NCBI RefSeq assembly: GCF_934372025.1
Contig: NZ_CAKROJ010000001.1
Coordinates: 1 to 64,000 of the forward strand
Reading direction: 5' to 3'
Source of the DNA: an uncultured Blautia sp.
GTDB lineage: Bacteria > Bacillota > Clostridia > Lachnospirales > Lachnospiraceae
DNA: 64,000 nt
This document shows positions 17,157 through 25,956 of this stretch, in pieces. The notes below the pieces were generated by a model, which had not been told where the DNA came from, searched no databases, and saw nothing but the letters and a program-made list of their open reading frames with translations. The first letter of the stretch is position 1; every line of letters begins with the position of its first letter. The position numbers and the translations under genes were made by a program.

Positions 17157-17430
17157 AAAAAAAAACGCCTTTGTTATCCCTTCGGATAACAAAGGCGGAA
17201 TATTCCGTGGTACCACTTTGTATTACCATATCTATTACTAAATATGATCTCTTGTTACTGTCTCTGTAAACAGCCTCTTCTGTAACGTGAAGACTACGTC
17301 CCAGCTTACTCAAAATTCAGTGGGATGCTCCCGGGTGATATCACAAAATACTTTCTGCCACTTCTCACCATCAGCGACTCTCTGTAATCCGGTTTCTTTT
17401 TGTGACCTGTCCTGTTCGATGCATTTCTCT
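17157..17430 (-). ncRNA. T-box riboswitch (tRNA-sensing leader) upstream of cstA
   Basis: The 415-base gap upstream of cstA is a complete T-box leader on the minus strand. It has a stem I distal region with AGAGAGTCG and GATGGTGAGA, the T-box sequence AAAGTGGTACCACGGAA (17218-17202), and a terminator CGCCTTTGTTATCC with its 14-base complement (17166-17197) followed by nine T (17165-17157). By the usual pattern of a specifier followed by ACC...GAG, the specifier is ATC at 17339-17337, implying tRNA-Ile. The leader type is clear; the specifier assignment is moderate. A possible promoter (TTGATA, 17, TAAAAC) lies just upstream. Confidence 0.92.
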
Positions 17431-17540
17431 TTTTTATTTATCTAATGTTTTAGTACTTTTTTACAAAAATATCAATAGTAAGTTTAGACATATTTTACAA
17501 TTATATTGGTATTTTTTTGTGTGTTTTTACCCATCTTATA

Positions 17541-17990
17541 TTATCCTAACGCTACATCGAGAATCATCATCAGCGTAAATCCGACTGCAAAGAAAATCGT
17601 TCCGATATTCGAATGTTCCCCGGCAGACATTTCAGGAATCAGTTCCTCCACAACAACATAGAGCATGGCTCCCGCCGCAAAGCTCAGAAGATATGGCAAT
17701 GCCGGGACGATCAGTCCTGCTGCCAGGATTGTGATCACTGCCCCGATCGGTTCCACGATTCCAGACAAAACGCCTCCGATAAAAGCTTTTGTCTTGCTCA
17801 TCCCTTCGGAACGGAGCGACATGGATATAATCGCGCCCTCCGGGAAATTCTGGATTGCTATTCCAAGTGCCAGTGCACCCATCAGTGTAATCTGTGCATT
17901 TCCTGTCAGATAGCCAGCATAAACAACACCGACAGCCATTCCTTCTAACTGTTCAATTGCCGGAATCAGCAGACTCCACACAGAAGCTAT
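17541..17990 (-). pseudogene. ZIP-family metal transporter remnant, 5'-truncated with internal deletion
   Basis: The C-terminal half of a ZIP (ZupT-like) divalent-metal transporter. It still contains IQNFPEGAIISM, VEPIGAVITILAAG and LPYLLSFAAGAMLYVVVEEL. The N-terminal helices are missing: homology starts at ASVWSLLIPAIEQ, directly after the AEC stop and with no start codon. That segment jumps straight to EGMAVGVVYAGYL, skipping roughly 80 residues, including the helix with the first HNIPEG metal site. The open frame upstream of 17990 is only a shadow of the AEC gene. It cannot make a working transporter. Confidence 0.85.
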
Positions 17991-18916
17991 CTTATACTTT
18001 GTAATATCCAGCATACCATCGGCAATGTCATTATTCCACAAACCGTCGTGACAAACACACCGCCCAGCGCATAATCCCCATCGAGTCCGGATGCATTCGC
18101 CATCATGACGACTGCTGTCATTGTCGGCATTCCCACAATCAGCGCCATCGCCATCCGGATTTCCTCGCCGACCGGAAAGATTCCAAGAATCAGGAACAAA
18201 AGGATTGGTGCTACGATCATCTTTACCAGAACGATTCCATACAGAGAAATTTCCCGCGAATATTTTTGAAAAGAAATCCCTGCAAAAATGCCGCCAACAT
18301 AAATCATGGCAAGCGGTGATGCCGTAGAACCTATCTTCTGCAAAGCAGTATCCAGAAGTGCCGGTATCCGCACCTGTGCGAGCATCAGGATCATTCCAAG
18401 TGAGATCGCCACCGTCGCCGGATTGACCAGTTTTTTCAAGGCAAACCGCCCTTCTCCTTCCGGAGACAATAGCTTTACACCCAAAGTCCACAGCATAAAC
18501 TGATCCATAATCATAAATACGGAAGCATACAGAATTCCATTTTCCGAAAAAACACCTGCAACCATCGGCAGACCGACAAACCCAATATTTCCAAACAATA
18601 ACATTGCCTGAAAGATTCCCTCACAATCTTTCTGTAAATGAAACAATTTTGCCATTATCAAACTGCCAGCATACATACAGATATAAAATCCGGCTGCGAT
18701 CACCAGAATCGGCCATGATGTAAGCAGCACCTGTCGGTCCACACCATCCGTGATGTTGATAAATACCATCACCGGCAACGCCATTTTTATGACAAGCTTT
18801 GAAATCGGTTCCAGTGTTTCACGACTCAGCACTTTTGTCTTTACAAGAATCGCACCTGCAAGAATATAGATAACAAACATCCCTATCTGCTGAAGCAGAA
18901 TCTCAAGCGTATTCAT
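17987..18916 (-). CDS. AEC-family transporter (auxin-efflux-carrier-like)
   Basis: A 309-residue permease of the AEC family with about ten helices. It has an N-terminal IGMFVIYILAGAILVKTKVLS and a second repeat around PLAMIYVGGIFAGISF. Bacterial members such as MleP and MdcF carry malate or malonate; the substrate here is not predictable. Its start overlaps the end of the MATE gene by 14 bases, so the two are translationally linked in an operon after a SpoU methylase. The C-terminus (MVCWILQSIR) looks natural, but the stop codon lies exactly at the junction with the ZIP remnant, so a slight change of the end by rearrangement is possible. Confidence 0.87.
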   Translation of the reverse strand: MNTLEILLQQIGMFVIYILAGAILVKTKVLSRETLEPISKLVIKMALPVMVFINITDGVDRQVLLTSWPILVIAAGFYICMYAGSLIMAKLFHLQKDCEGIFQAMLLFGNIGFVGLPMVAGVFSENGILYASVFMIMDQFMLWTLGVKLLSPEGEGRFALKKLVNPATVAISLGMILMLAQVRIPALLDTALQKIGSTASPLAMIYVGGIFAGISFQKYSREISLYGIVLVKMIVAPILLFLILGIFPVGEEIRMAMALIVGMPTMTAVVMMANASGLDGDYALGGVFVTTVCGIMTLPMVCWILQSIR

Positions 18917-20210
18917 TCGTATCCCTGCTTTCTTTGTGTCTTGATAAGATCAAAATGGCCACAAGCGTGATCATTTCAGATGCCAGAAATGACAGCCAGA
19001 CTCCATTCATTCCAAGAATCTTCGCAAGCACAACTGCACAGATTCCGATAGCTATCGCACCTCGAAGGAGTGAACCGATGATTGCCGGACGCGCATTTGC
19101 TGTGGCTGAAAAATATGCCACCAGCATGATGTTTACTCCTGCAAACAGAAAGCCCAGGAAATATAAGCGCAGACCCGTGTGTGCATACTGCTGAAGCAGC
19201 TGATTATTTTCGCTGTTGAATACTGCTATGAAAGGGTCTGTAAAAATCCATACCAGTGAAACCAGAAGAATTTCTACAACAGCTACACTCTTCAATGCCC
19301 AGCCAAGAAGTTTTTTTACATCATCAAATGCACCTTTGCCAAAACTTTCGCTGATCAGCGGCTGTGCCCCCTGCGCCATTCCGTTCATGATCGCCATTCC
19401 GACAAGCGACAGATTTGCCACAATTCCATATGCTGCAACTCCTGTGCTTCCAGTAAGGCCAAGAATCAGCATATTAAATATGAACGTAATCACAGCGGAT
19501 GAAATTTCACCCACAAATGCCGACACACCAAGCTGACAACAGGAGATCAGATGCCGCACAGACAGTTTTTTCCATCTGAAACTGATATTACATTTTTTGC
19601 TGAAATAATGCGTAGAGCATACCAGCATCGTGACACACGGACAAAATGCTGTTGCCAGTGCTGCACCTGAGAATCCAAGTCCTGCCGGGAAAATAAAAAT
19701 ATAATCGAACACAATATTAAAGGCACTGCCTGCAAGTGAACCTGCCATCACAGTTGAAGTTGCATGATCATTTCGTGCAAATGCGGTGACAGAATAGTTG
19801 CACATGAAAAACGGAGCAAAAATAAGAATGATCCGCAGATATGTTTTTCCGAGTTCTACCAGACCTGCATCAGCTCCGAGAAGTGCCAGAAATTTATCCG
19901 GCAGGAAAATCCCAACCAGTACAAACGGAATACTGAAGATGATTGCCCAGCTGATCGACTGTGTGAAGTAATGGTCTGCCGCTTCACCTTTGGCTCTGCT
20001 GATTCCATATCTTGTCGCAGAACCAATCCCGATCATTGATCCAATTGCGAACATGATTCCAAAAACCGGCAGAATCAGGTTGAGAACTGCCAGTCCGTCT
20101 GCACCTGAACTGACCGATATAAAAAAGGTATCTGCAAGAATATAGACAGACTGTCCCATCATTGCCGCAACACTCTGCGATATATATTTCGAAAATCTTC
20201 TTAACATCAT
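18903..20210 (-). CDS. MATE-family multidrug/Na+ antiporter (MepA-like)
   Basis: A 435-residue, twelve-helix efflux pump that would export cationic drugs in exchange for Na+ or H+. It begins MMLRRFSKYISQSVAAMMGQSVYILADTF and shows two MATE halves (GSATRYGISRAKG in the first; MAQGAQPLISESFGKG in the second), typical of the MepA/DinF branch. It overlaps the methylase stop by 4 bases and the AEC start by 14. A 44-bp stretch (18979-19022) is duplicated exactly in the eno upstream region. No local regulator of the MarR or TetR type is seen. Confidence 0.9.
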   Translation of the reverse strand: MMLRRFSKYISQSVAAMMGQSVYILADTFFISVSSGADGLAVLNLILPVFGIMFAIGSMIGIGSATRYGISRAKGEAADHYFTQSISWAIIFSIPFVLVGIFLPDKFLALLGADAGLVELGKTYLRIILIFAPFFMCNYSVTAFARNDHATSTVMAGSLAGSAFNIVFDYIFIFPAGLGFSGAALATAFCPCVTMLVCSTHYFSKKCNISFRWKKLSVRHLISCCQLGVSAFVGEISSAVITFIFNMLILGLTGSTGVAAYGIVANLSLVGMAIMNGMAQGAQPLISESFGKGAFDDVKKLLGWALKSVAVVEILLVSLVWIFTDPFIAVFNSENNQLLQQYAHTGLRLYFLGFLFAGVNIMLVAYFSATANARPAIIGSLLRGAIAIGICAVVLAKILGMNGVWLSFLASEMITLVAILILSRHKESRDTNEYA

Positions 20211-21034
20211 CTCTTCCTTCCCAGTTCCCAGAATGCCACGGCACTTGCCGCCGCCACATTCAATGAATCCACCCCGTGTGACATCGGAATCATCACTATA
20301 TAATCACAGTCTGCAATAGTCTGTGATGCCAGTCCGTCTCCTTCTGTACCAAGAATCACTGCAAGCTTTTCTTCTGCCAGAAGTTCTGGATCATCGATGC
20401 TGTACGAATCCTCGCGAAGCGCCATCGCAACAGTTTTAAATCCCAGATTTTTCACAATTTTCATGCCATCATCCGGCCAGGTAGTTTTTTTATCAAAATA
20501 GGTCCATGGAATCTGAAATACCGTTCCCATACTCACACGGGCAGCTCTTCGATAAAGAGGATCACTGCATCCGTTTGTCAGAAGAACTGCATCCATATGG
20601 AGAGCTGCCGCGCTTCGAAAAATTGCTCCGATGTTTGTCGGGTTCACCACATTTTCCAGGATGGCAATGCGACTGGTATTTCTGCATATTTCTTCTATTG
20701 TCGCCATCTGGCGGCGTCTCATCGTACAGAGCATTCCTCGCGCCAGTGCATAGCCTGTCATTTTTACAAGAACATCATATTCTGCGGTGTATACCGGAAT
20801 CTCCGGATATTTATCCAGAATATACTTCGCCTCTCCTTCCAGGTCTTTGTGTTCCACCAGAAAAGAAATCGGCTCATAGCCTGCATTTAATGCACGTTCA
20901 ATCACCTTTGGGCTCTCTGCAATAAAAATTCCCGGATCTGGTTCATAATATCTAAAAAGCTGCACCTCAGATGTCCGTGCATAGACATCCAGTTCAGGTG
21001 CAGCAATATCGTTGATCTCTATTATATTTCTCAC
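20207..21034 (-). CDS. TrmH/SpoU-family RNA 2'-O-methyltransferase
   Basis: A cytoplasmic SAM-dependent enzyme that methylates ribose 2'-OH in tRNA or rRNA. The 275-residue protein has an N-terminal substrate-binding region and a C-terminal SpoU knot with NPTNIGAIFRSA (motif 1), LGTEGDGL (motif 2) and IPMSHGVDSLNVAAASAVA (motif 3). The start is GTG at 21034 with GGAGAATAAC before it. The exact RNA target is not predictable. It is the first gene of a four-member, tightly overlapping unit with MATE, AEC and the ZIP remnant. Confidence 0.92.
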   Translation of the reverse strand: MRNIIEINDIAAPELDVYARTSEVQLFRYYEPDPGIFIAESPKVIERALNAGYEPISFLVEHKDLEGEAKYILDKYPEIPVYTAEYDVLVKMTGYALARGMLCTMRRRQMATIEEICRNTSRIAILENVVNPTNIGAIFRSAAALHMDAVLLTNGCSDPLYRRAARVSMGTVFQIPWTYFDKKTTWPDDGMKIVKNLGFKTVAMALREDSYSIDDPELLAEEKLAVILGTEGDGLASQTIADCDYIVMIPMSHGVDSLNVAAASAVAFWELGRKR

Positions 21035-21121
21035 GTTATTCTCCTGTACTGCTTCCTTTATGATTTTAATGTAGCCTTCTTATATTACCACAAAGCCGTA
21101 CCGGATTCCATGATATCATTT

Positions 21122-21853
21122 TTATTTTTCCGCACTCCAGATCAGATGACTCTTTGCAGCCAGTTCCTCTGCTTTCTGTTGTGCCTTTTCTGGTTCATTC
21201 TCATAATTCCAGAGCTGGAATGCTTTTTTTACATTTTCAGGATCCACATAGTAAACGTTTTCAATGCCGGACGGAAGCATTGTTTCATCTGTAACGGCAT
21301 CAGCATTCCGATCATATGCTTCCTGAAATTGTTTAAGTGATAAAAGTTCATTTTCTTTATCTGAATCTGACGGATATTGTTTACGCGTCCACATTGTTTC
21401 TGACAACATATAAAACATATTCTTCTGATCCACAGAAAGTATAGATTTCATACGTCCTAATGGATTGACTGTGGAATATACCTTTCCATCTTTAACAGAA
21501 ATATTTGCATCATCCCAGGAAATATAAGTTTCCTTATCGTAGTACCAGTAATGTCCGATTCCTCCGGCTGCCATTACAAGAACAACTGCCAGAACGACAG
21601 ATGCGATACGTTTTTTACGGATCCTGCGACGTATTTTTTTGAGTGCTTCTGCCTCTGTTTTACTTGTTTTTGCCGAATTACTTCTGTTTCCAACTGCACT
21701 CAGACGATTTTCTTTTACCATCTCTTCCTGCATTTTCCGGCACGATGGGCATTCTTTCAAATGTTCTTCTACAAGCTTCCTGCTGTCCTCGCTGACCATA
21801 TCATCTACATAAAGTGGAAGCAGATCCTCTATAATATTACAACTCATCTTCAT
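21122..21853 (-). CDS. Anti-sigma factor with zinc-finger (zf-HC2) domain
   Basis: A 243-residue membrane-anchored anti-sigma factor. The N-terminal zf-HC2 motif EHLKECPSCRK (His, Cys, Cys) binds zinc and the cognate sigma. One transmembrane helix (about 85-103, VVLAVVLVMAAGG) is followed by an extracytoplasmic domain of about 140 residues that should act as sensor. It starts 17 bases before the sigma-factor stop, the usual arrangement of an ECF sigma with its inhibitor. The sensed signal is unknown. The extracellular part has no domain I recognise. Confidence 0.9.
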   Translation of the reverse strand: MKMSCNIIEDLLPLYVDDMVSEDSRKLVEEHLKECPSCRKMQEEMVKENRLSAVGNRSNSAKTSKTEAEALKKIRRRIRKKRIASVVLAVVLVMAAGGIGHYWYYDKETYISWDDANISVKDGKVYSTVNPLGRMKSILSVDQKNMFYMLSETMWTRKQYPSDSDKENELLSLKQFQEAYDRNADAVTDETMLPSGIENVYYVDPENVKKAFQLWNYENEPEKAQQKAEELAAKSHLIWSAEK

Positions 21854-22331
21854 GGTTTAATTCCTCTCTGATTTTTTTACAAGCTCTGTGATAAGTAACT
21901 CTTGCCCAGCTTTCGCTTTTACCAAACAGTGAGGATATTGTGGTGAATGACAGTTCCCCAAACACACGAAGAGAAAAGACTTCTTTATATGGTTCTGAAA
22001 GCCTGTGAAGTACTTTGTGAACCTGAAAAGCAGTATCTTTATCAGAAAAACTCTGAACAAAATCTGGTGTGAGAATGTCTTTTGTTTCATTCTCTGATTC
22101 CGATACATACTTCTTATTTTTCTTCAGATAGTCATAATATGTGTTTTTGGAAATCTGGCAAAGCCACACACGCAGGTCACAATCCCCTCTGAAATCGTCG
22201 ACTTTTTTCAGTGCTTTAAAGAATGTTTCCTGGGTGATTTCCTCTGCTATATGGATATTATGCGAAAGCGAGAGCAGATAACGGTATACGTCTTCAAAAT
22301 ACTTTTCGTATACTTCCTGAATATTCAGCAT
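21837..22331 (-). CDS. ECF-family RNA polymerase sigma factor
   Basis: A 164-residue sigma-70 family ECF factor. It has region 2 at residues 8-75 (YRYLLSLSHNIHIAEEITQETFFKAL, then FRGDCDLRVWLCQISKN) and region 4 at 105-160 (EPYKEVFSLRVFGELSFTTISSLFGKSESWARVTYHRACKKIRE). It has no region 1 or 3. GGAGAAACAA precedes the ATG. The anti-sigma gene overlaps its 3' end. A TGTAAC-17-CGTC element upstream fits an ECF promoter, so autoregulation is likely. Other targets in the window were not identified. Confidence 0.93.
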   Translation of the reverse strand: MLNIQEVYEKYFEDVYRYLLSLSHNIHIAEEITQETFFKALKKVDDFRGDCDLRVWLCQISKNTYYDYLKKNKKYVSESENETKDILTPDFVQSFSDKDTAFQVHKVLHRLSEPYKEVFSLRVFGELSFTTISSLFGKSESWARVTYHRACKKIREELNHEDEL

Positions 22332-22374
22332 TTGTTTCTCCTCTCTTACTCTTCTTGTCCTCCTTCACATATAT

Positions 22375-22401
22375 GACGATATATGTATGTAAAACGTTAC
22401 A
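22375..22401 (-). promoter_or_regulatory. Candidate ECF-sigma promoter
   Basis: On the minus strand TGTAAC (22401-22396), a 17-base spacer, then CGTC (22378-22375), about 45 bases before the sigma start codon. The AAC and CGTC cores are typical for ECF promoters. Confidence 0.55.
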
Positions 22402-22419
22402 CCAATTTTTCAAAAAAAT

Positions 22420-23238
22420 TTATAAATTTCTGATCCACGTACACGCAAGTTCCATCCATGACTGACATTCCGGTTGAATACAGCCCCCATCTTCATGACT
22501 GGTTTCTTCATTTGCAAGGCTGAGTCCATGAACACCTGCCGGATATAAATGCAGTTCTACAGGCACGCTCTGTTTGCGCAGCGCTTCAAAAAACAGCAGG
22601 GAATTTTCAACCGGAACCGTGCAATCTGTAACTGTATGCCAGAGGAATGTCGGCGGAGTATCCTGTGTCACCTGAAATTCCAACGACTGTACGTTCCTCT
22701 TTTTCGGATCATTGGCCACCTCTCCTAGCAGTGCTTCAAAAGAACCTTTGTGTGCAAATTCACCGGAAGTAATGACCGGATAACTGAGAATCATACCGTT
22801 TGGTTTCACCATTTCCACCTCTGTATGCAGGGATTCCGAGATAAATTTTTCCTTCCAGAATACGCCAAGACTTGCCGCCAGGTGACCTCCCGCAGAAAAT
22901 CCCTGAAGAATAATTTTATCCGTATCAATGTGATATTCCTGTGCATGTTCTCGCAAATATGAAACAGCTTTTGCAAGCTGTAAAAGTGCCAGCGGATACC
23001 TCACAGGAGCCACGCTGTAACGCAGGATCACTGCATGATACCCTCTTGCAAGATACTGCATGGCAATCGGTTCTGCCTCTCTGTCAGAAGTCATTTCATA
23101 TCCACCTCCCGGACAGATAACTATAACCGGGCGCTTTCGATTGGGATGCATTTCCACAGAATTATCCAGAATATATGTATATAAATCTGCTGTTTCCACA
23201 TATCCTTCTACTTTAATTTCTATCTTTTTACAGATCAT
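22420..23238 (-). CDS. Alpha/beta hydrolase, acetylxylan-esterase/Aes-like
   Basis: A 272-residue cytoplasmic esterase. It shows the oxyanion motif CPGGGYEMTS, the nucleophile elbow GFSAGGHLA (Ser), an Asp near TVTDCTVPVENS and a His in AGVHGLSL. This pattern fits gut Firmicute esterases that remove acetyl groups from xylo- or other oligosaccharides after uptake; the substrate is inferred. No signal peptide is present. It stands between the ECF sigma pair and an acetyltransferase, all on one strand but with gaps of 45-90 bases, so co-transcription is not certain. A usable ribosome site precedes the start. Confidence 0.85.
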   Translation of the reverse strand: MICKKIEIKVEGYVETADLYTYILDNSVEMHPNRKRPVIVICPGGGYEMTSDREAEPIAMQYLARGYHAVILRYSVAPVRYPLALLQLAKAVSYLREHAQEYHIDTDKIILQGFSAGGHLAASLGVFWKEKFISESLHTEVEMVKPNGMILSYPVITSGEFAHKGSFEALLGEVANDPKKRNVQSLEFQVTQDTPPTFLWHTVTDCTVPVENSLLFFEALRKQSVPVELHLYPAGVHGLSLANEETSHEDGGCIQPECQSWMELACTWIRNL

Positions 23239-23282
23239 TTCTGCTTCCTCCTGCTCCTTTTTATAACATAATATGCTCTTTT

Positions 23283-23855
23283 CTACAGTCCAAACTGCTC
23301 TCTGACTTCATCAAAATCACGAACTGGCAGCATTTTTTCTTTCATGGAACCAATTTGTTTGTCCATATAAACCAATGTATACCATCTGTTGAACTTATAC
23401 CCGCAATTTTTCAGTTCACCGGCATACATGTAACCCATTTTTTCATGAAACTGAGTACTGTTGTAATCCGAATATACGTCTGTTGGCTTCACTATTAAAG
23501 AAATCGTCTTTACAACACCCTGCTCTCTCAGAATTTCTTCCATTAAGGTATACAGTTGCCTTCCTATACCTGCTCTTCGTATCTCACGATTTAAATATAC
23601 TGTCATTTCCACGTCCCACGCAAAGGCAGCCCGCGGATGAAAACTTCCTGCATATGAGTATCCAAGGATTTTACCATCCACTTCTGCAACAAGATACGGA
23701 TAATGCGACAGAATATGTTGGATCCGTCCCTGAAATTCTTCAACAGTCGGAACCTCATACTCAAAAGTAACGGCCGTATTTTTCACATAATATGCATAAA
23801 TCTCAAGCAACTGTTCTGCATCTTCAACGGTTGCTGTTCGAATTTTAATGTCCAT
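23283..23855 (-). CDS. GNAT N-acetyltransferase, phosphinothricin-acetyltransferase-like
   Basis: A 190-residue acetyl-CoA-dependent transferase. N-terminal IRTATVEDAEQLLEIYAYYV and FEYEVPTVEEF are typical of the PAT branch. VEMTVYLNREIRRAGIGRQLY gives the acetyl-CoA pyrophosphate loop (R-R-A-G-I-G), followed by YMYAGELKNCGYKFNRWYT at the substrate side. Members acetylate small amines such as phosphinothricin or methionine sulfone; the actual acceptor is unknown. It is longer than usual by a 20-residue C-terminal tail. No operon partner is convincing. Confidence 0.88.
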   Translation of the reverse strand: MDIKIRTATVEDAEQLLEIYAYYVKNTAVTFEYEVPTVEEFQGRIQHILSHYPYLVAEVDGKILGYSYAGSFHPRAAFAWDVEMTVYLNREIRRAGIGRQLYTLMEEILREQGVVKTISLIVKPTDVYSDYNSTQFHEKMGYMYAGELKNCGYKFNRWYTLVYMDKQIGSMKEKMLPVRDFDEVREQFGL

Positions 23856-23930
23856 AATATTTTCTCCTGATGATAACTTTCTCAGATACTATACGTTTAT
23901 ATTCTTATTATATCTTTTTACTTTATAGAT

Positions 23931-24821
23931 TCAATATTCCAGCAAAAATCTGGCCATCTTTTCATTTACCTGTCTGCTTTCAGGCAGTTCCGGAAAAGTC
24001 GTACTAAATGCATGAGGAAGCTTTTTTGACGATTTAACATCTTCCAGATAACAAACTACACCTTCCTGTTTCATGGTCTTCGCATACTGTCGACTGTAAT
24101 TTTGTAAAAAATCACCATAAGCAGTAACCAGAAATGTTGGGGGCAGATACTGCAGGATAGCTTTATTCTCTGGATTTATATATGGATAAAATGTACTTTT
24201 CTTCCACTGTTTCCCATAAATATAGGATGGCAGAAAAATTCCTATACTGTCCATTTTAGTCGTATAGTACATTCCGCTTATCAATCCCTGAGCCCGAATC
24301 TGCAGCTTTGCCGGTGTCACTCCAAAAGCGTTCGACAGTTCCTGATTCTGCAGCATTGCACTCAGATAGATGCACAGAGTTGCTCCTGCACTGGTTCCCG
24401 TCAGATAAATATGTTCTGCATCACCATTATATTTTTGAAAAAAAGCTTTTGCGTTTTCCAACCCCTTCATCAGTTCCTGAAGGATCTGACAAAAAGTAGC
24501 TTCCGGTGCAAGCGGATATTCCAGTGAAAATACCAGGAAACCTTTCTGACTCATCTCAGCACAGAACAAATGTCCCTCTTCTTTTTTTCCAAGAAGGAAT
24601 CCCCCTCCATGCAGATAGAACATAATCGGAAGTCTTCCCTTATACTCTTTTGGACGATACACGTCCATAAAGTGACAAGGTCTGCCATCTCCCATATAAT
24701 CTATATTCTGAATCAGTTCCACATCCTCTGGAAAAGGATATTCTGCTTCATGTTTTTCCAGGAAATTATCCAAAAGCTTTTTCTTTTTGGCAGTCTGCTG
24801 CGCAATCATTTTGTCAAACAT
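23931..24821 (-). CDS. Alpha/beta hydrolase, hormone-sensitive-lipase family
   Basis: A 296-residue esterase. The HSL oxyanion motif FYLHGGGFLLG and the nucleophile motif LTGTSAGATLCIYLSA are both present, with a plausible catalytic His in LPHAFSTTFPELPES near the C-terminus. No signal peptide is seen, so it is cytoplasmic. GAGAAGGG lies before the ATG. It begins 12 bases after the stop of the Gfo/Idh/MocA oxidoreductase, so the two genes are probably one transcript. The joint job may be de-esterification and oxidation of a sugar or cyclitol derivative, but that is inference. Confidence 0.85.
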   Translation of the reverse strand: MFDKMIAQQTAKKKKLLDNFLEKHEAEYPFPEDVELIQNIDYMGDGRPCHFMDVYRPKEYKGRLPIMFYLHGGGFLLGKKEEGHLFCAEMSQKGFLVFSLEYPLAPEATFCQILQELMKGLENAKAFFQKYNGDAEHIYLTGTSAGATLCIYLSAMLQNQELSNAFGVTPAKLQIRAQGLISGMYYTTKMDSIGIFLPSYIYGKQWKKSTFYPYINPENKAILQYLPPTFLVTAYGDFLQNYSRQYAKTMKQEGVVCYLEDVKSSKKLPHAFSTTFPELPESRQVNEKMARFLLEY

Positions 24822-24833
24822 TCTTCGCCCTTC

Positions 24834-25817
24834 TCAATATCCGATTTCTTTCAGGATACGATCAATAATCCTTGCATTTGCAAGAGAAAATTCCTTTGTA
24901 ACTGCCGGTGTTTCTTCACCTGCCACACAGCGACCAAGCTGTTCCACTTCAAGACGATAGTTCTGTGGGACAGAAATTTTCTTCGTTTCTTCCCCACCAT
25001 CAAATGTGGTCACGATATAACTCAGCTCGCCATCGCCATTAAATCTGAATCCACTTCCTCTGATACTGCCTTTTGTTCCCTGGATCTCAAAACGATCAAT
25101 ACGTCTGTCAAGATCGGTTGCAAGTATCATTCCACTGGAAAATGCTGCTTTTTTGCCATCTGCATATTTCATTACAACTGATGTCAGTGTATCGATCTTT
25201 TCTTCTGAGAAGGTTGCAGCTGCTTTGATCTTTGTTGGTTCTTCTGACAGAAGTCTTAAGATCAGACTGCTGCAATAAACACCAAGATCATAGGTACATC
25301 CACCAAGAGTCTCTCTTCTCATACGAATATTCTTTTTATTATAATCAGAAGTAATAAAAGCAGACTCTATATAGCGGACATCACCGATTGTACCTTTGGA
25401 AATTTCTTCACTGAGCGCAGCAATATATGGACTGTGCTGATATGCAAATGCTTCCATCAGATATACATGATTTTCTTCAGCTGCTGCAAACATTTCTTTT
25501 TCCTGTGCTTCTGTTGGTGCAAGCGGTTTCTCACACAATACATGTTTTCCATTTTTCAGCGCCTGTATCGTCCATTCATAATGCATCGTATTTGGAAGCG
25601 GAATATACACTGCTTCAACTTCCGGATCTGCAAGCAGTTCCGCATAGCTTCCATACGCTTTTCTGAAACCATATTTCTCTTTAAACTGCTCTGCTTTTTC
25701 TATATTTCTTCCTGCAATTGCATACATCTCACAATTATCTGCCTCAAGCATTCCTGGAATAGTACACGCCTCAGCGATAAAAGCAGTTCCCATAACACCC
25801 CATTTAATTTTTCTCAT
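24834..25817 (-). CDS. Gfo/Idh/MocA-family NAD(P)-dependent oxidoreductase
   Basis: A 327-residue dehydrogenase. The N-terminal Rossmann fold reads KWGVMGTAFIAEACT, and VYIPLPNTMHYEWT plus GKHVLCEKPLAPT contain the conserved EKP lysine. The C-terminal domain has GGCTYDLGVYCSSLILRLL with the catalytic Asp-Leu-Gly region. Members oxidise or reduce sugars, inositols or biliverdin-like molecules; the substrate is unknown. GAGAGGATAAACT precedes the ATG. It is divergently oriented to the gene at 25957, so the 139 bases between them hold both promoters. The HSL-type esterase follows after 12 bases. Confidence 0.92.
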   Translation of the reverse strand: MRKIKWGVMGTAFIAEACTIPGMLEADNCEMYAIAGRNIEKAEQFKEKYGFRKAYGSYAELLADPEVEAVYIPLPNTMHYEWTIQALKNGKHVLCEKPLAPTEAQEKEMFAAAEENHVYLMEAFAYQHSPYIAALSEEISKGTIGDVRYIESAFITSDYNKKNIRMRRETLGGCTYDLGVYCSSLILRLLSEEPTKIKAAATFSEEKIDTLTSVVMKYADGKKAAFSSGMILATDLDRRIDRFEIQGTKGSIRGSGFRFNGDGELSYIVTTFDGGEETKKISVPQNYRLEVEQLGRCVAGEETPAVTKEFSLANARIIDRILKEIGY

Positions 25818-25884
25818 AGTTTATCCTCTCTTTCATCGATATGTATATTTTACACAATTTTTATATATTTTCAATGCTTTTTCA

Positions 25885-25913
25885 TTGCTTTTTGCACAAC
25901 CGCGTTTTATAAT
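25885..25913 (+). promoter_or_regulatory. Promoter of the unknown gene at 25957
   Basis: TTGCTT (25885-25890), 17-base spacer, perfect TATAAT (25908-25913). Confidence 0.75.
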
Positions 25914-25956
25914 GAAAGCAATCAATTCAAACGTAATTTTTATAGGAGGGAATACC

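Noticed and set aside
17125..17313. Upstream extension of the cstA reading frame
   Set aside because: These codons are the T-box antiterminator and terminator region; the true start has a strong ribosome site at 17124.
17991..18491. Apparent N-terminal extension of the ZIP frame
   Set aside because: This part reads the AEC transporter gene out of frame. Real ZIP homology begins only at about 17990.
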